A DNA stretch of 14,927 nt from positions 1 to 14,927 of the forward strand of contig CALAST010000006.1 in NCBI GenBank assembly GCA_937889225.1. The letters run 5' to 3'. The stretch is from an uncultured Lachnobacterium sp. (GTDB lineage: Bacteria; Bacillota; Clostridia; Lachnospirales; Lachnospiraceae). This document shows, one piece after another, positions 6,545 to 14,145 of this stretch. The translations under genes and the position numbers were made by a program. How positions within the stretch are numbered: position 1 is the stretch's first letter; every line of letters starts with the position of its first letter. The notes below the pieces were generated by a model. That model had not been told where the DNA came from. It ran no database searches and worked only from the letters and a program-made list of their open reading frames with translations.

Positions 6545-7975
6545 ATGGAAAATAAATTTCGTTTTTACAACACATTAACAAGAAATATTGATACAGTCAT
6601 TCCAAATGAAGAAGGCAAAATTGCGATGTACACTTGCGGACCAACGGTATATCATTTTGCACATATCGGGAATTTAAGAAGTTACATTATGGAAGATGTT
6701 TTGGAAAAATCACTTCGTTACATCGGCTATGATGTAAAACGCGTTATGAATATCACAGACGTAGGACATCTTGCAAGCGATGCCGATACAGGCGAAGATA
6801 AGATGTTAAGCGGTGCAAAAAGAGAAAATAAGACAGTTATGGAAATCGCACAATTTTATACAGATGCATTTTTCTCTGACTGTGAAAAATTAAATATCAA
6901 ACGTCCGGATGTCGTAGAGCCGGCAACCAACTGTATTCCGGAATTTATTCATATGGTAGAAGTGCTTTTGGAAAAAGGCTATGCATATGAAGCAGGCGGA
7001 AATGTATATTTTGATACAAGCAAATTGGAGGAATATTATGTATTTTCTTCCGCAGTAGAAAAAGAACAGCTTCAGGTAGGAGTACGTGATGACGTAGAAG
7101 AAGATACTAATAAGAAAAACAAAAATGACTTCGTACTTTGGTTTACAAAATCTAAATTTGAAGACCAGGCATTGAAATGGGAAAGTCCTTGGGGCGTTGG
7201 TTATCCGGGATGGCATATTGAATGTTCCTGCATTAGCATGAAGCATTTAGGCGAATATATGGATATTCATTGTGGTGGTGTTGACAATATTTTCCCACAT
7301 CATACAAATGAAATTGCACAGTCTGAAAGCTATACCGGACATAAATGGTGCAACCATTGGTTCCATGTTAACCACTTAAATGATAAATCCGGTAAGATGA
7401 GCAAGTCAAAAGGAGATTTCCTTACCGTTTCCTTATTAGAAAAGAAAGGTTACAACCCACTTGCGTACAGAATGTTCTGTTTACAGTCTCATTACCGCAA
7501 ACCATTGGAATTTTCCTATGAAGTATTGGATAATGTGGTTGCTGCATACAATAAACTTGCAAAGCGTGTTGCAGAATTAAAAGAAGATGGCGAAGTAAAT
7601 AATGCTATATTTGATGAATTTAAATGTAAATTCCAAGATGCACTTTGCAACGATTTAAATACTTCCATGGCAATTACTGTTATTTACGACTTATTAAAAG
7701 CTGATGTAAATGACAAAACAAAACTGGAATTAATCAAAGATTTTGATTATGTATTATCATTAAAACTGTTAGAAGCAGGAAAAGCGATGGCAGAAGAAGC
7801 AAACAGCGGTGTAGATGCCGAATTGGAAAGCTTTATTTTAGCAAAAATCGAAGAACGTGCGAAAGCAAAGAAAGCAAAAGATTTTGCAACAGCAGATGCG
7901 ATTCGTGCAGAACTTTTAGAAAAAGGCGTTGCTATCAAAGACACAAGAGAAGGCGTGAAATGGGAGCTGATTTAA
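6545..7975 (+). CDS. cysS: Cysteinyl-tRNA synthetase
   Basis: Class I aminoacyl-tRNA synthetase that charges tRNA-Cys; 476 residues, as usual for the family. The N-terminal Rossmann fold carries MYTCGPTVYHFAHIGNLRSY with Zn ligand Cys31 and the HIGN signature at 40-43. WHIECSCIS (Cys227) and HHTNE supply the remaining zinc-site residues. The second signature KMSKS is at 284-288, followed by the alpha-helical anticodon-binding region. The C-terminal AKIEERAKAKKAKDFATADA and VAIKDTREGVKWEL match the family end. A short hydrophilic run EEDTNKKNKNDF before the zinc region is a normal variable loop. The start at 6545 follows AAAGGAG. The product's own substrate tRNA controls the operon through the T-box, a closed loop between charging level and synthetase/cysteine supply. 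The stop TAA overlaps the mrnC start. Confidence 0.98.
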   Translation: MENKFRFYNTLTRNIDTVIPNEEGKIAMYTCGPTVYHFAHIGNLRSYIMEDVLEKSLRYIGYDVKRVMNITDVGHLASDADTGEDKMLSGAKRENKTVMEIAQFYTDAFFSDCEKLNIKRPDVVEPATNCIPEFIHMVEVLLEKGYAYEAGGNVYFDTSKLEEYYVFSSAVEKEQLQVGVRDDVEEDTNKKNKNDFVLWFTKSKFEDQALKWESPWGVGYPGWHIECSCISMKHLGEYMDIHCGGVDNIFPHHTNEIAQSESYTGHKWCNHWFHVNHLNDKSGKMSKSKGDFLTVSLLEKKGYNPLAYRMFCLQSHYRKPLEFSYEVLDNVVAAYNKLAKRVAELKEDGEVNNAIFDEFKCKFQDALCNDLNTSMAITVIYDLLKADVNDKTKLELIKDFDYVLSLKLLEAGKAMAEEANSGVDAELESFILAKIEERAKAKKAKDFATADAIRAELLEKGVAIKDTREGVKWELI

Positions 7976-8409
7976 TGGAAATGAAAATTGATTCCTATAT
8001 CAAAGCACAATTTGATATCAAAGAGGTGGATATTCGAACATATTCGCCTCTTACACTAGCATATATTGGAGACGGCATTTTTGATTTGGTTATTCGTTCG
8101 ATTATTGTAGGAAAAGGGAATACGAAAGCCAGTCAACTGCACTATCAGACCAGCCATATCGTAAAAGCGGAAACGCAGTCAAAAATCATTGAAGCATTAG
8201 AAACAGAGCTTACGGAAGAAGAAGCGGATGTTTACCGTCGCGGGCGAAATGCAAAATCTCCAACCATGGCAAAAAATGCGACCATGGCAGACTATCGTAA
8301 AGCGACAGGATTTGAGGCATTGATGGGATATTTATATTTAAAGGATGAATTTCCAAGAGTGGTAGAATTGACAAAGTTAGGGCTTGAAAAAGCAGATATA
8401 TTGATTTGA
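7975..8409 (+). CDS. mrnC: Mini-ribonuclease III (23S rRNA maturation)
   Basis: A stand-alone RNase III catalytic domain without the double-stranded RNA-binding domain, which in Bacillus matures 23S rRNA ends. With the start at 7975 it has 144 residues, the size of the family. Visible motifs are SPLTLAYIGDGIFDLVIRS (catalytic Asp in YIGD), the basic YRRGRNAKSPTMAKNA, and FEALMGYLYL with the second acidic site. The ATG at 7975 overlaps the cysS stop (TAATG) and has GGGAG upstream inside cysS. An ATG at 7960 would add five residues and lacks a site; an ATG at 7981 is another minor alternative. Tight overlap implies translational coupling to cysS. The cysS-mrnC-rlmB order is the one known from Bacillus and many clostridia. 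Confidence 0.93.
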   Translation: MEMKIDSYIKAQFDIKEVDIRTYSPLTLAYIGDGIFDLVIRSIIVGKGNTKASQLHYQTSHIVKAETQSKIIEALETELTEEEADVYRRGRNAKSPTMAKNATMADYRKATGFEALMGYLYLKDEFPRVVELTKLGLEKADILI

Positions 8410-8446
8410 CCGAAAAAGCATGCGATAAACAATAAGTTTATAAAAT

Positions 8447-8475
8447 TTGCGAGAAAATTATTGCTAAATTATAGA
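8447..8475 (+). promoter_or_regulatory. Weak candidate promoter for rlmB
   Basis: TTGCGA (8447-8452), 17 bases and TATAGA (8470-8475) match 8 of 12 consensus positions in the 140-base AT-rich gap after mrnC. No terminator is visible in that gap, so rlmB may also be read from the cysS transcript. Confidence 0.25.
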
Positions 8476-8549
8476 TAAATTTCAATTTGTCACAAATACT
8501 TTTAAAATAATGCACTATAAATAATAATTGCTTTAATTTTGGAGGAAAA

Positions 8550-9296
8550 ATGGGATACGAAGAAAACAAAATCGAAGGGCGAAATGCCGTATTAGAAGCA
8601 TTCCGTTCCGGAAAAACGATTGATAAATTATTTGTTTTAGATGGTTGTCAGGATGGACCGGTAAAATCCATCACAAGAGAAGCCAAAAAGCATGATACCA
8701 TCATCAATTATGTGGCAAAAGAGCGTCTTGACCAGCTTTCTGAAACAGGAAAGCATCAAGGTGTCATTGCAATCTCTGCTGCATATGATTATGCAGAAGT
8801 AAAAGACATTTTAAAGAAAGCAGAAGAAAAGGGCGAACCGCCATTTATTATTATTTTAGATGGAATTGAAGACCCACACAATTTAGGTGCAATTATCCGT
8901 ACCGCAAATCAGGCAGGTGCACATGGAATTATCATTCCAAAACGCAGAGCAGTAGGTCTTACACCAACTGTAGCCAGAACTTCTGCAGGAGCAATCAACT
9001 ATACACCGGTTGCGAAAGTAACCAATATTACACAAACGATTAAAGACTTAAAAGAAAAAGGCATGTGGTTTGTCTGTGCCGATATGGATGGGACAACGAT
9101 GTATGACTTAAATCTGACAGGCTCTATCGGTCTTGTGATTGGAAATGAGGGCGAGGGTGTCAGCAAGCTCGTAAAAGAAAACTGTGATATGATTGCATCC
9201 ATTCCGATGAAAGGGGATATTGATTCCTTAAATGCATCTGTAGCAACAGGCGTATTGGCATATGAGATTGTAAGACAAAGATTGACAAAATCATAA
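8550..9296 (+). CDS. rlmB: 23S rRNA 2'-O-methyltransferase, TrmH/SpoU family (RlmB-like)
   Basis: SPOUT-class methyltransferase of 248 residues; the family uses S-adenosylmethionine to methylate a ribose 2'-OH, and RlmB acts on a 23S rRNA guanosine. Residues 1-75 form the N-terminal RNA-recognition domain (IEGRNAVLEAFRSGKTIDKL). The SPOUT knot domain follows, with motif 1 DPHNLGAIIRTANQAGAHGI (catalytic Arg in RTA), motif 2 LVIGNEGEGVSKLV and motif 3 SIPMKGDIDSLNASVATGVL. The ATG at 8550 follows TTGGAGG with a 5-base spacer. It precedes sigH, as in Bacillus subtilis where yacO lies near sigH; the NYN-domain gene yacP usually between them is absent. The exact target nucleotide cannot be read from sequence; a related TrmH group 3 paralogue is possible. 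Confidence 0.93.
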   Translation: MGYEENKIEGRNAVLEAFRSGKTIDKLFVLDGCQDGPVKSITREAKKHDTIINYVAKERLDQLSETGKHQGVIAISAAYDYAEVKDILKKAEEKGEPPFIIILDGIEDPHNLGAIIRTANQAGAHGIIIPKRRAVGLTPTVARTSAGAINYTPVAKVTNITQTIKDLKEKGMWFVCADMDGTTMYDLNLTGSIGLVIGNEGEGVSKLVKENCDMIASIPMKGDIDSLNASVATGVLAYEIVRQRLTKS

Positions 9297-9452
9297 GCCA
9301 AGTGGATATTTACTTTGTTATTTGTTTATAAATATAGAACGTGTAATTTTACTTTAAATGTGTAGAATAAAGGGAAAATAATAGGAAATCTAGTAGCTAT
9401 CCGCTTGACTCTAAAAATGTTATTGATTTGTAGTATTTATAGCAATAGTTAA

Positions 9453-9479
9453 TTGGGGTTAGCTTATGTAAGATATAAT
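9453..9479 (+). promoter_or_regulatory. Candidate promoter for sigH-mecA
   Basis: A perfect TATAAT (9474-9479) lies 34 bases before the sigH start. The best -35, TTGGGG (9453-9458), is only 15 bases away and weak, so an activator or alternative -35 may be involved. Confidence 0.35.
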
Positions 9480-9513
9480 TTACAAGTATGTGCAATTTGA
9501 AACGGGAGAACAT

Positions 9514-10116
9514 ATGAATTATAAAAACTACACGGATGAGGAGCTAATCACCCTGCTTCGTGAAGGGGATACGCTTATTGCAGATTATATTATGGAAAAA
9601 TATAAACCGCTTGTACGAAAAAAGACAAATGCCATGTATTTAATCGGAGGAGAAAACGAAGATTTAATACAAGAGGGAATGATAGGGTTATTTAAAGCAA
9701 TGAGGGATTTTGACTCAAAAAAAGCACCGAATTTTTTTGCATTTGCAGAACTTTGCATTAATCGGCAACTTTATTCTGCACTAGAAGCATCCAATCGAAA
9801 AAAACATATACCGTTAAATACATATGTTTCTATTTCAGGTAGCGATAGTCCACAGGAGGTTGCGTTGGAGGAAGTGCTGTTAGGCAGTTTTGAAAGCCCT
9901 GAAGAAATGCTGATTGAGAAAGAAGCAGGACGGGAATTCGAAATACGCTTAAAGAAAAAACTAAGTTCCATGGAGAAAAAAGTGTTATACTTATACTTAG
10001 AAGGGCATAGTTATACACAGATAGCACAACTAATGGGAAAGACACCAAAATCCATAGACAATTGCTTGCAAAGAATTCGAAGCAAAGTAAAAGCATTAAA
10101 GCCGGAAGAAAAGTAA
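9514..10116 (+). CDS. sigH: RNA polymerase sigma-H (Spo0H) type sigma factor
   Basis: Sigma-70 family factor of 200 residues with regions 2 and 4 and no region 1.1 or 3, matching SigH, which directs stationary-phase and early sporulation/competence genes in Firmicutes. Region 2 (about 28-100) includes YKPLVRKKTNAMYLIGGENE, DLIQEGMIGLFKAMRDFD and AFAELCINRQLYSALEASNR followed by KKHIPLNTYVS, a hallmark of SigH. Region 4 (about 150-197) contains LSSMEKKVLYLYLEGHSYTQ and a helix-turn-helix ending SIDNCLQRIRSK. The start at 9514 is preferred over 9490 because CGGGAG lies upstream of 9514 and the first eight residues from 9490 do not fit the family. The position after rlmB is the usual Firmicute context. 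mecA follows after 35 bases, probably in the same transcript. Whether this strain sporulates cannot be told here. Confidence 0.93.
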   Translation: MNYKNYTDEELITLLREGDTLIADYIMEKYKPLVRKKTNAMYLIGGENEDLIQEGMIGLFKAMRDFDSKKAPNFFAFAELCINRQLYSALEASNRKKHIPLNTYVSISGSDSPQEVALEEVLLGSFESPEEMLIEKEAGREFEIRLKKKLSSMEKKVLYLYLEGHSYTQIAQLMGKTPKSIDNCLQRIRSKVKALKPEEK

Positions 10117-10151
10117 AACAGGTATGGAAGCATAAAGAGAGGTGAGCACGC

Positions 10152-10817
10152 GTGGAATTTTTTAAGGATGAAAAAAACAGCATAAGATGCATTATTAGAG
10201 AAGATGAGATTGAAGCATTGGGATATACGATTGATGAAATTATCAGTAACGGTATTCGCACACAAGAATTTATGAATGAAATTTTTGATATGGCGGAAGA
10301 AGAACTGGGAATGAAATTTGAAAAGGGAAGGAAAGCCGTACGTGCCGATGTTTTGCCGGACCATACGCTTTCATTGACTTTTTCAGAACATCCGATAAGT
10401 CCGGATGAAATGATGGGACATATTAAGGATATTATTAGCGGACTTCTGCAATCCCTTCCTAAAAATGGAAAAAAATCAGAAGCAGCAAATAAGATAAATG
10501 ACATAAAGGATTCACTTCAAAGTGATGCAAAAGTCATTGTATTATTCTTATTTGAAAGTTTGGATATTCTTATCCGATTTGCAAAGATGCTGCAATTGGA
10601 ATATATTGGGCATAACTGCTTATATAAGTTCGAAGATGCTTATTTTTTAATGATGGATTTGACAGATATGGAAGAAGCAGAAGTAAAACGTTTATCTTCG
10701 ATAGCAGATGAGTATGTAACAGATATTTTTGCAGGAGCAGAAAAGAGAGCCTTTATTTGGGAGCACGGAAAAGTTGTTTTAAAGGAAAAGGCAATTGAAC
10801 AATTGAAAGCATTATAA
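10152..10817 (+). CDS. mecA: Adaptor protein MecA (Clp protease adaptor)
   Basis: MecA-family adaptor of 221 residues. In Bacillus MecA delivers ComK and other proteins to ClpCP; the N-terminal part binds substrate, the C-terminal part binds ClpC. The N-terminus IREDEIEALGYTIDEIISNG and FMNEIFDMAEEELGMKFEKG is typical. A low-complexity linker rich in K and S follows (about 100-125). The C-terminal domain has KVIVLFLFESLDILIRFAKM, NCLYKFEDAYFLMMDL and EYVTDIFAGAEKRAFIWEHG, with the conserved hydrophobic spacing of MecA. Translation begins at GTG 10152 with AGAGAGGTG upstream. It lies close behind sigH, so adaptor and sigma factor are likely co-expressed; the client protein in this organism is unknown. 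Confidence 0.88.
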   Translation: MEFFKDEKNSIRCIIREDEIEALGYTIDEIISNGIRTQEFMNEIFDMAEEELGMKFEKGRKAVRADVLPDHTLSLTFSEHPISPDEMMGHIKDIISGLLQSLPKNGKKSEAANKINDIKDSLQSDAKVIVLFLFESLDILIRFAKMLQLEYIGHNCLYKFEDAYFLMMDLTDMEEAEVKRLSSIADEYVTDIFAGAEKRAFIWEHGKVVLKEKAIEQLKAL

Positions 10818-10836
10818 AATGGAAGGAATAAACGGT

Positions 10837-10878
10837 GGGGCTATCGAGAAAAAATATATACTATTTCCCGACAGCTCT
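10837..10878 (+). terminator. Hairpin after mecA, likely terminator
   Basis: GGGGCTATCGAGAAA (10837-10851) pairs with TTTCCCGACAGCTCT (10864-10878) with two mismatches and two G-T pairs. The following ACTATTTTATATACTTT is T-rich but interrupted, so termination may be partial. It is 19 bases after the mecA stop. Confidence 0.5.
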
Positions 10879-10950
10879 ACTATTTTATATACTTTAATAA
10901 GTGCTTGTTACAAGTGCTTTCGAAACAGTATTAACGATTAAGGACACAAC

Positions 10951-10987
10951 AAAAACCCCTGCATTTACCAAATGGAAAATACAAGGG
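10951..10987 (-). terminator. Intrinsic terminator of the cheC-cheY operon
   Basis: Read on the minus strand, CCCTTGTATTT pairs with AAATGCAGGGG (plus-strand 10977-10987 and 10956-10966), 11 pairs including two G-T, and is followed directly by five Ts (10955-10951). It lies 26 bases past the cheY stop. Confidence 0.85.
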
Positions 10988-11012
10988 ATAAATTGCTGCA
11001 GTTATTTATGTA

Positions 11013-11375
11013 TTAGCCTAATACTTTATGAATTGCTTCGATAACACGGTCAGCCTGAAATGGTTTTACAATAAAGTCTTTTGCACCAGACTGGATTGCC
11101 TCGATAACCATGGACTGCTGTCCCATTGCAGAACACATAATACATAATGCACTAGGGTTAGCTGCTTTGATTTCTTTTAAAGCAGCGATACCGTCTTTGT
11201 TTGGCATTGTGATGTCCAATGTAACTAAATCCGGTTTTAATTCGTTGTATTTTGCAACTGCTTCATTACCGTCAGCAGCTTCTCCTACAACTTCGTACCC
11301 ACCTTTTGTAAGAATGTCTTTTAACATCATTCGCATAAATGCAGCGTCGTCTACAACTAAAATTTTCTGTGCCAT
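11013..11375 (-). CDS. cheY: Chemotaxis response regulator CheY
   Basis: A single receiver domain of 120 residues with no output domain. When phosphorylated by CheA, CheY binds the flagellar switch. The acidic pair Asp9-Asp10 (KILVVDDAAFMR), phospho-acceptor Asp54 (LVTLDITMPNKDG), switch Ser82 (CSAMGQQS) and Lys104 (FIVKPFQ) are all in place, and the sequence ends VIEAIHKVLG. The start at 11375 follows AGGAGG with a 9-base spacer; a longer frame up to 11435 runs back into the preceding gene and is not used. It starts 5 bases after the CheC-like gene's stop, whose end contains the ribosome binding site, so the two are one operon. The sequence is that of clostridial CheY rather than a DNA-binding regulator. 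Confidence 0.95.
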   Translation of the reverse strand: MAQKILVVDDAAFMRMMLKDILTKGGYEVVGEAADGNEAVAKYNELKPDLVTLDITMPNKDGIAALKEIKAANPSALCIMCSAMGQQSMVIEAIQSGAKDFIVKPFQADRVIEAIHKVLG

Positions 11376-11380
11376 TTTAA

Positions 11381-11959
11381 CTAATCCTCCTGATTTAAAA
11401 TCTGTTTTACAATGCTTAACGGATATAACTGCCATAAATAGCTGTCAATTAATCCGGCAACGGTTAAGCGGAATGTAACTTTTACAATATCTGACCCATT
11501 ACACAATTCATCCGGTATGTCGAATGTGGTCTTGTGTTTGGAATTAATTAACGGAAATCCTATATCCGTTGGTGTGTGAAGCAGTTCTGCCATAGATGTT
11601 GCAATGCGGCCACACATTTGATTCATAGCTTCTGATATAGCAGAAAGTGTAATCTCATCGAATGACATGTGGGAAATATCGGTTCCGTCACCACCCATCA
11701 TGAGATTTGCTATAACGAGAGCATCACATTCCTTCATAACCATAAGGTTGGTTCCTGCAAGTCCTAATGTATAAGGAACCTTAATTAAGATTCTCTCAGG
11801 GTTGCTAAGAGACTCTTCCGTGTCCAAAATTTCTACAACCGGTGTTGTGATGTTGGTTGGACGATTGATAATCATACTGAGAGCTGTTGCAGCATTACCA
11901 ATACAGATATTTGCTACCTCTCCAATAATATCGGCTTGTTCTTTTGTTATATTAGTCAT
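11381..11959 (-). CDS. CheC/FliY-type CheY-P phosphatase domain protein
   Basis: A 192-residue protein of the CheC/CheX/FliY phosphatase superfamily, which dephosphorylates CheY-P. Both active-site helices are seen: IIGEVANICIGNAATALS (Glu14, Asn17) and SAISEAMNQMCGRIATSMAE (Glu110, Asn113), so two catalytic centres are expected, as in CheC and FliY. The N-terminal helix plus RPTNITTPVVEIL is closest to the N-terminal part of FliY, but there is no FliM-binding peptide and no C-terminal FliN domain, so a free CheC-like phosphatase fits better than a switch protein. The start at 11959 has GGAGG eight bases upstream; earlier ATGs in the same frame lie in or before that site. Pairing with cheY supports a role in CheY-P turnover. 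I leave the symbol blank because cheC and a truncated fliY cannot be told apart by eye. Confidence 0.85.
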   Translation of the reverse strand: MTNITKEQADIIGEVANICIGNAATALSMIINRPTNITTPVVEILDTEESLSNPERILIKVPYTLGLAGTNLMVMKECDALVIANLMMGGDGTDISHMSFDEITLSAISEAMNQMCGRIATSMAELLHTPTDIGFPLINSKHKTTFDIPDELCNGSDIVKVTFRLTVAGLIDSYLWQLYPLSIVKQILNQED

Positions 11960-11993
11960 ACGGCTATCCTCCATATACCTACTCCTACTGGTC

Positions 11994-12002
11994 ATTATAT
12001 CA
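11994..12002 (-). promoter_or_regulatory. Extended -10 promoter of cheC-cheY operon
   Basis: On the minus strand TGATATAAT (12002 down to 11994) is an extended -10 (TGN-TATAAT). A good -35 is lacking (TTCCAT at the 17-base position), as is common with extended -10 promoters. Transcription would start near 11987, about 28 bases before the ATG. The motif overlaps TACTGGTCAT (plus strand 11986-11995), which matches the core of the palindromic elements. Confidence 0.55.
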
Positions 12003-12129
12003 AAGATAATCAAAATATGGAAGAAAAAAATTTTCTTTTTTTATTTTTCTTGGTATCTTTTACATTTTATGTTAGAATTAACTTGATTGTAAAGTTTTTT
12101 TGTGACTAATGTCCAAAGAAAAATAGTAT

Positions 12130-12157
12130 TGTTACTGGTCATGTGTATACAGTAACA
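12130..12157. repeat. Palindromic element, copy B (TTACTGGTCATGT core)
   Basis: TGTTACTG (12130-12137) is the perfect inverted complement of CAGTAACA (12150-12157), loop GTCATGTGTATA. Its flanks differ from copy A at 5272, while stem and loop start are conserved, and the changed outer stem bases (TA versus TG) are matched on the other arm. It lies 86 bases before the ParB-Bmp start. T-rich sequence beyond it contains TATAAT (12181), but I see no properly spaced -35. Confidence 0.6.
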
Positions 12158-12242
12158 TAGTATTTACAATCATATAAGTATATAATAAAAAATAGAATTT
12201 ACAGAAAATTTGTAAAACTGTCAGAAGGAAGGTGATTCCAAT

Positions 12243-14144
12243 ATGGGTGAAATAGAATATCAAGAAGCCCTTAAATTAGGAAAAAAAGAACAAAAAAGCT
12301 GTGTGGCAAGTGGACGTTCTCCATATTTGCCGGTCTTAGATGAGATTTTAGAGCAAAGTGAGATACAAACAGAGCAGTCGTTGGGGCTTGTGCATGTGCC
12401 ATTGGAAAAAATCGTGGGAACAAGCACAAAAGGCAGATCAAATGCATTTGCGGCAAACTTTATGCCAATTCTGGCATGGGGAACGGAGTTTGCAAGTAAG
12501 TGGTCCAACCTTGCAGATGCACAGGTAAATGAAGGCATTCGTGACCCGATTGTTGCTTATGAGTATATGAATCGCTTTTATGTAGTAGAGGGCAATAAAA
12601 GGGTAAGTGTGTTGAAATATTATAAAGCAGTTTCCATACCTGCTATTGTAACAAGAAAAGTGCCAAAACTTTCAGAAGATAGAAATGTGAAGCTGTATTA
12701 TGAATTTATCAAGTTCAATGAAATCACAGGCTTAAATACAGTTGAATTTTCTCAATTGGGAAATGCACAGCAATTGTTGGAATGTATGGGAAAAACTGAA
12801 AAATGGGAAGAAGAGGATAGAGAAAACTTTTCCGGAATTATGTATCGTTTTTCTAAGGCCTATCATTCTCATGGCGGAGAAAAACTGCCGATTCCAATAG
12901 GCGATGCGTTGGTTGTATTTATGCAGATTTTCGGCTATCAGGATATGCTAAATATGACAGAAACTGACTATTCCAAAAATATGGTCAGAATCTGGCAGGA
13001 ATTTATTGTGCTGACTAAGCAGGATAAAGTGGATTTGGTCATGAATCCTAGAATGGTGGATGGAAAGAAAAATAAGAGTCTTTTGCGTTATTTTATGCCG
13101 GAAAAGAAATTGATGGTTGGATTTTTATATCCAAAGTCTCCAAAAATATCGGATTGGTCATATGCCCATGATTTGGGACGTATTTATTTGGAAGAAAGCT
13201 TTCCAAAACAAATTAAGACAATTTGTCTAGAATGTGTAAATGAACAGAATACAAAGGATATCCTAAATAAACTAATTGAGGCAGAGGCAGATATTATTTT
13301 TGGTATTGCACCGCAGATGATGAATGCATCGTTAAAAGTGGCATTGGAACATCCGGAAGTTACGATTTTAAACTGCTCGTTAAATACACCGCATAAAGCA
13401 ATTCGTACTTATTATGCGAGAATGTATGAAGCGAAGTTTATTTCCGGTATGGTAGCAGGAGCAATGGCAGAAAATGATAAGATTGCATATGTGGCAGATT
13501 ATCCAATATATGGAATGATAGCAAATATCAATGCATTTGCTCTAGGTGCATCCTGCGTAAATCCAAGAGCAAAAGTATATCTGGAATGGTCTACAAAAAA
13601 GGAATACGATTTAGAAAAATTTTTAATGGAGCATGATATTCATTATGTATCCAATCAGGATATGATAACACCGCTTTTTGCTTCCAGAGAATTTGGTCTA
13701 TATAAATATGAAAATAAAGAGGCAACAAATTTGGTAATGCCGGTATGGAATTGGGGTATTTTCTATGAAAAGATGATACAAAGCATTTTAGCGGGTGCTT
13801 ATAAATCAGAAGGTGTAGAAACAAAGGCAGTAAATTACTGGTGGGGTATGTCCGCAGGGGTAATTGATTTAATTTATTCAAAACATGTTCCAAAGGGAGT
13901 CATTCGTCTTGCAGAGCATATGAAATATGATATCAGCGTAGGCGATGTTGTGCCATTTTACGGAGAAATCTATGCACAGGATGGCAGCTTGAAAAATAAG
14001 GAAAATGAGCAGATGACTCCGGAAGATATTATGAAAATGGATTGGTTGGTAGAAAATGTAATTGGTGTGATTCCACAAAAAGAGGAGTTTGTGGAAGATG
14101 CAAAACCCGTAGTAAAGTTACAAGGTGTAGAGGAAAAAAAGTAA
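12243..14144 (+). CDS. ParB-like domain fused to Bmp/PnrA-type ligand-binding domain
   Basis: A 633-residue protein of unusual architecture. Residues about 48-138 look like a ParB/sulfiredoxin-type domain: LVHVPLEKIVGT, then IRDPIVAYEYMNRFYVVEGN and KRVSVLKYY, where EGNKR corresponds to the ParB G-x-x-R phosphate-binding motif. A helical linker follows (about 140-285). Residues about 290-560 resemble the Bmp/PnrA (Med) family of ABC-transporter lipoproteins that bind purine nucleosides: LMVGFLYPKSPKISDWSYAHD, TYYARMYEAKFISGMVAGAM, KIAYVADYPIYGMIANINAF and ALGASCVNPRAKVYLEWS are characteristic. There is no signal peptide or lipobox, so it should be cytoplasmic. The ATG at 12243 follows GGAAGGTG. 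It abuts a phosphoesterase gene by one base. No permease or ATPase gene is nearby, so a transport role is unlikely; an intracellular nucleoside-sensing or nucleotide-processing role is inference. Databases would probably name it a BMP-family substrate-binding protein. Confidence 0.85.
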   Translation: MGEIEYQEALKLGKKEQKSCVASGRSPYLPVLDEILEQSEIQTEQSLGLVHVPLEKIVGTSTKGRSNAFAANFMPILAWGTEFASKWSNLADAQVNEGIRDPIVAYEYMNRFYVVEGNKRVSVLKYYKAVSIPAIVTRKVPKLSEDRNVKLYYEFIKFNEITGLNTVEFSQLGNAQQLLECMGKTEKWEEEDRENFSGIMYRFSKAYHSHGGEKLPIPIGDALVVFMQIFGYQDMLNMTETDYSKNMVRIWQEFIVLTKQDKVDLVMNPRMVDGKKNKSLLRYFMPEKKLMVGFLYPKSPKISDWSYAHDLGRIYLEESFPKQIKTICLECVNEQNTKDILNKLIEAEADIIFGIAPQMMNASLKVALEHPEVTILNCSLNTPHKAIRTYYARMYEAKFISGMVAGAMAENDKIAYVADYPIYGMIANINAFALGASCVNPRAKVYLEWSTKKEYDLEKFLMEHDIHYVSNQDMITPLFASREFGLYKYENKEATNLVMPVWNWGIFYEKMIQSILAGAYKSEGVETKAVNYWWGMSAGVIDLIYSKHVPKGVIRLAEHMKYDISVGDVVPFYGEIYAQDGSLKNKENEQMTPEDIMKMDWLVENVIGVIPQKEEFVEDAKPVVKLQGVEEKK

Positions 14145-14145
14145 A

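Noticed and set aside
9830..10504. Long minus-strand open frame (224 codons) across sigH and mecA
   Set aside because: It overlaps two clearly recognisable plus-strand genes, has no ribosome binding site, and its translation is rich in Ser, Phe and Leu as expected for the complement of AT-rich coding sequence.
11110..11478. Plus-strand open frame opposite cheY and cheC
   Set aside because: Both minus-strand genes have intact catalytic motifs and ribosome binding sites; the plus-strand frame has neither a site nor a family resemblance.
12163..12186. Promoter TTTACA/TATAAT before the ParB-Bmp gene
   Set aside because: The two boxes are only 12 bases apart, too close for one promoter; a promoter is likely nearby but cannot be placed.
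12243..14144. Reading this gene as an ordinary ABC-transporter substrate-binding lipoprotein
   Set aside because: There is no signal peptide or lipobox, the N-terminal 285 residues are extra, and no permease or ATPase gene is adjacent.
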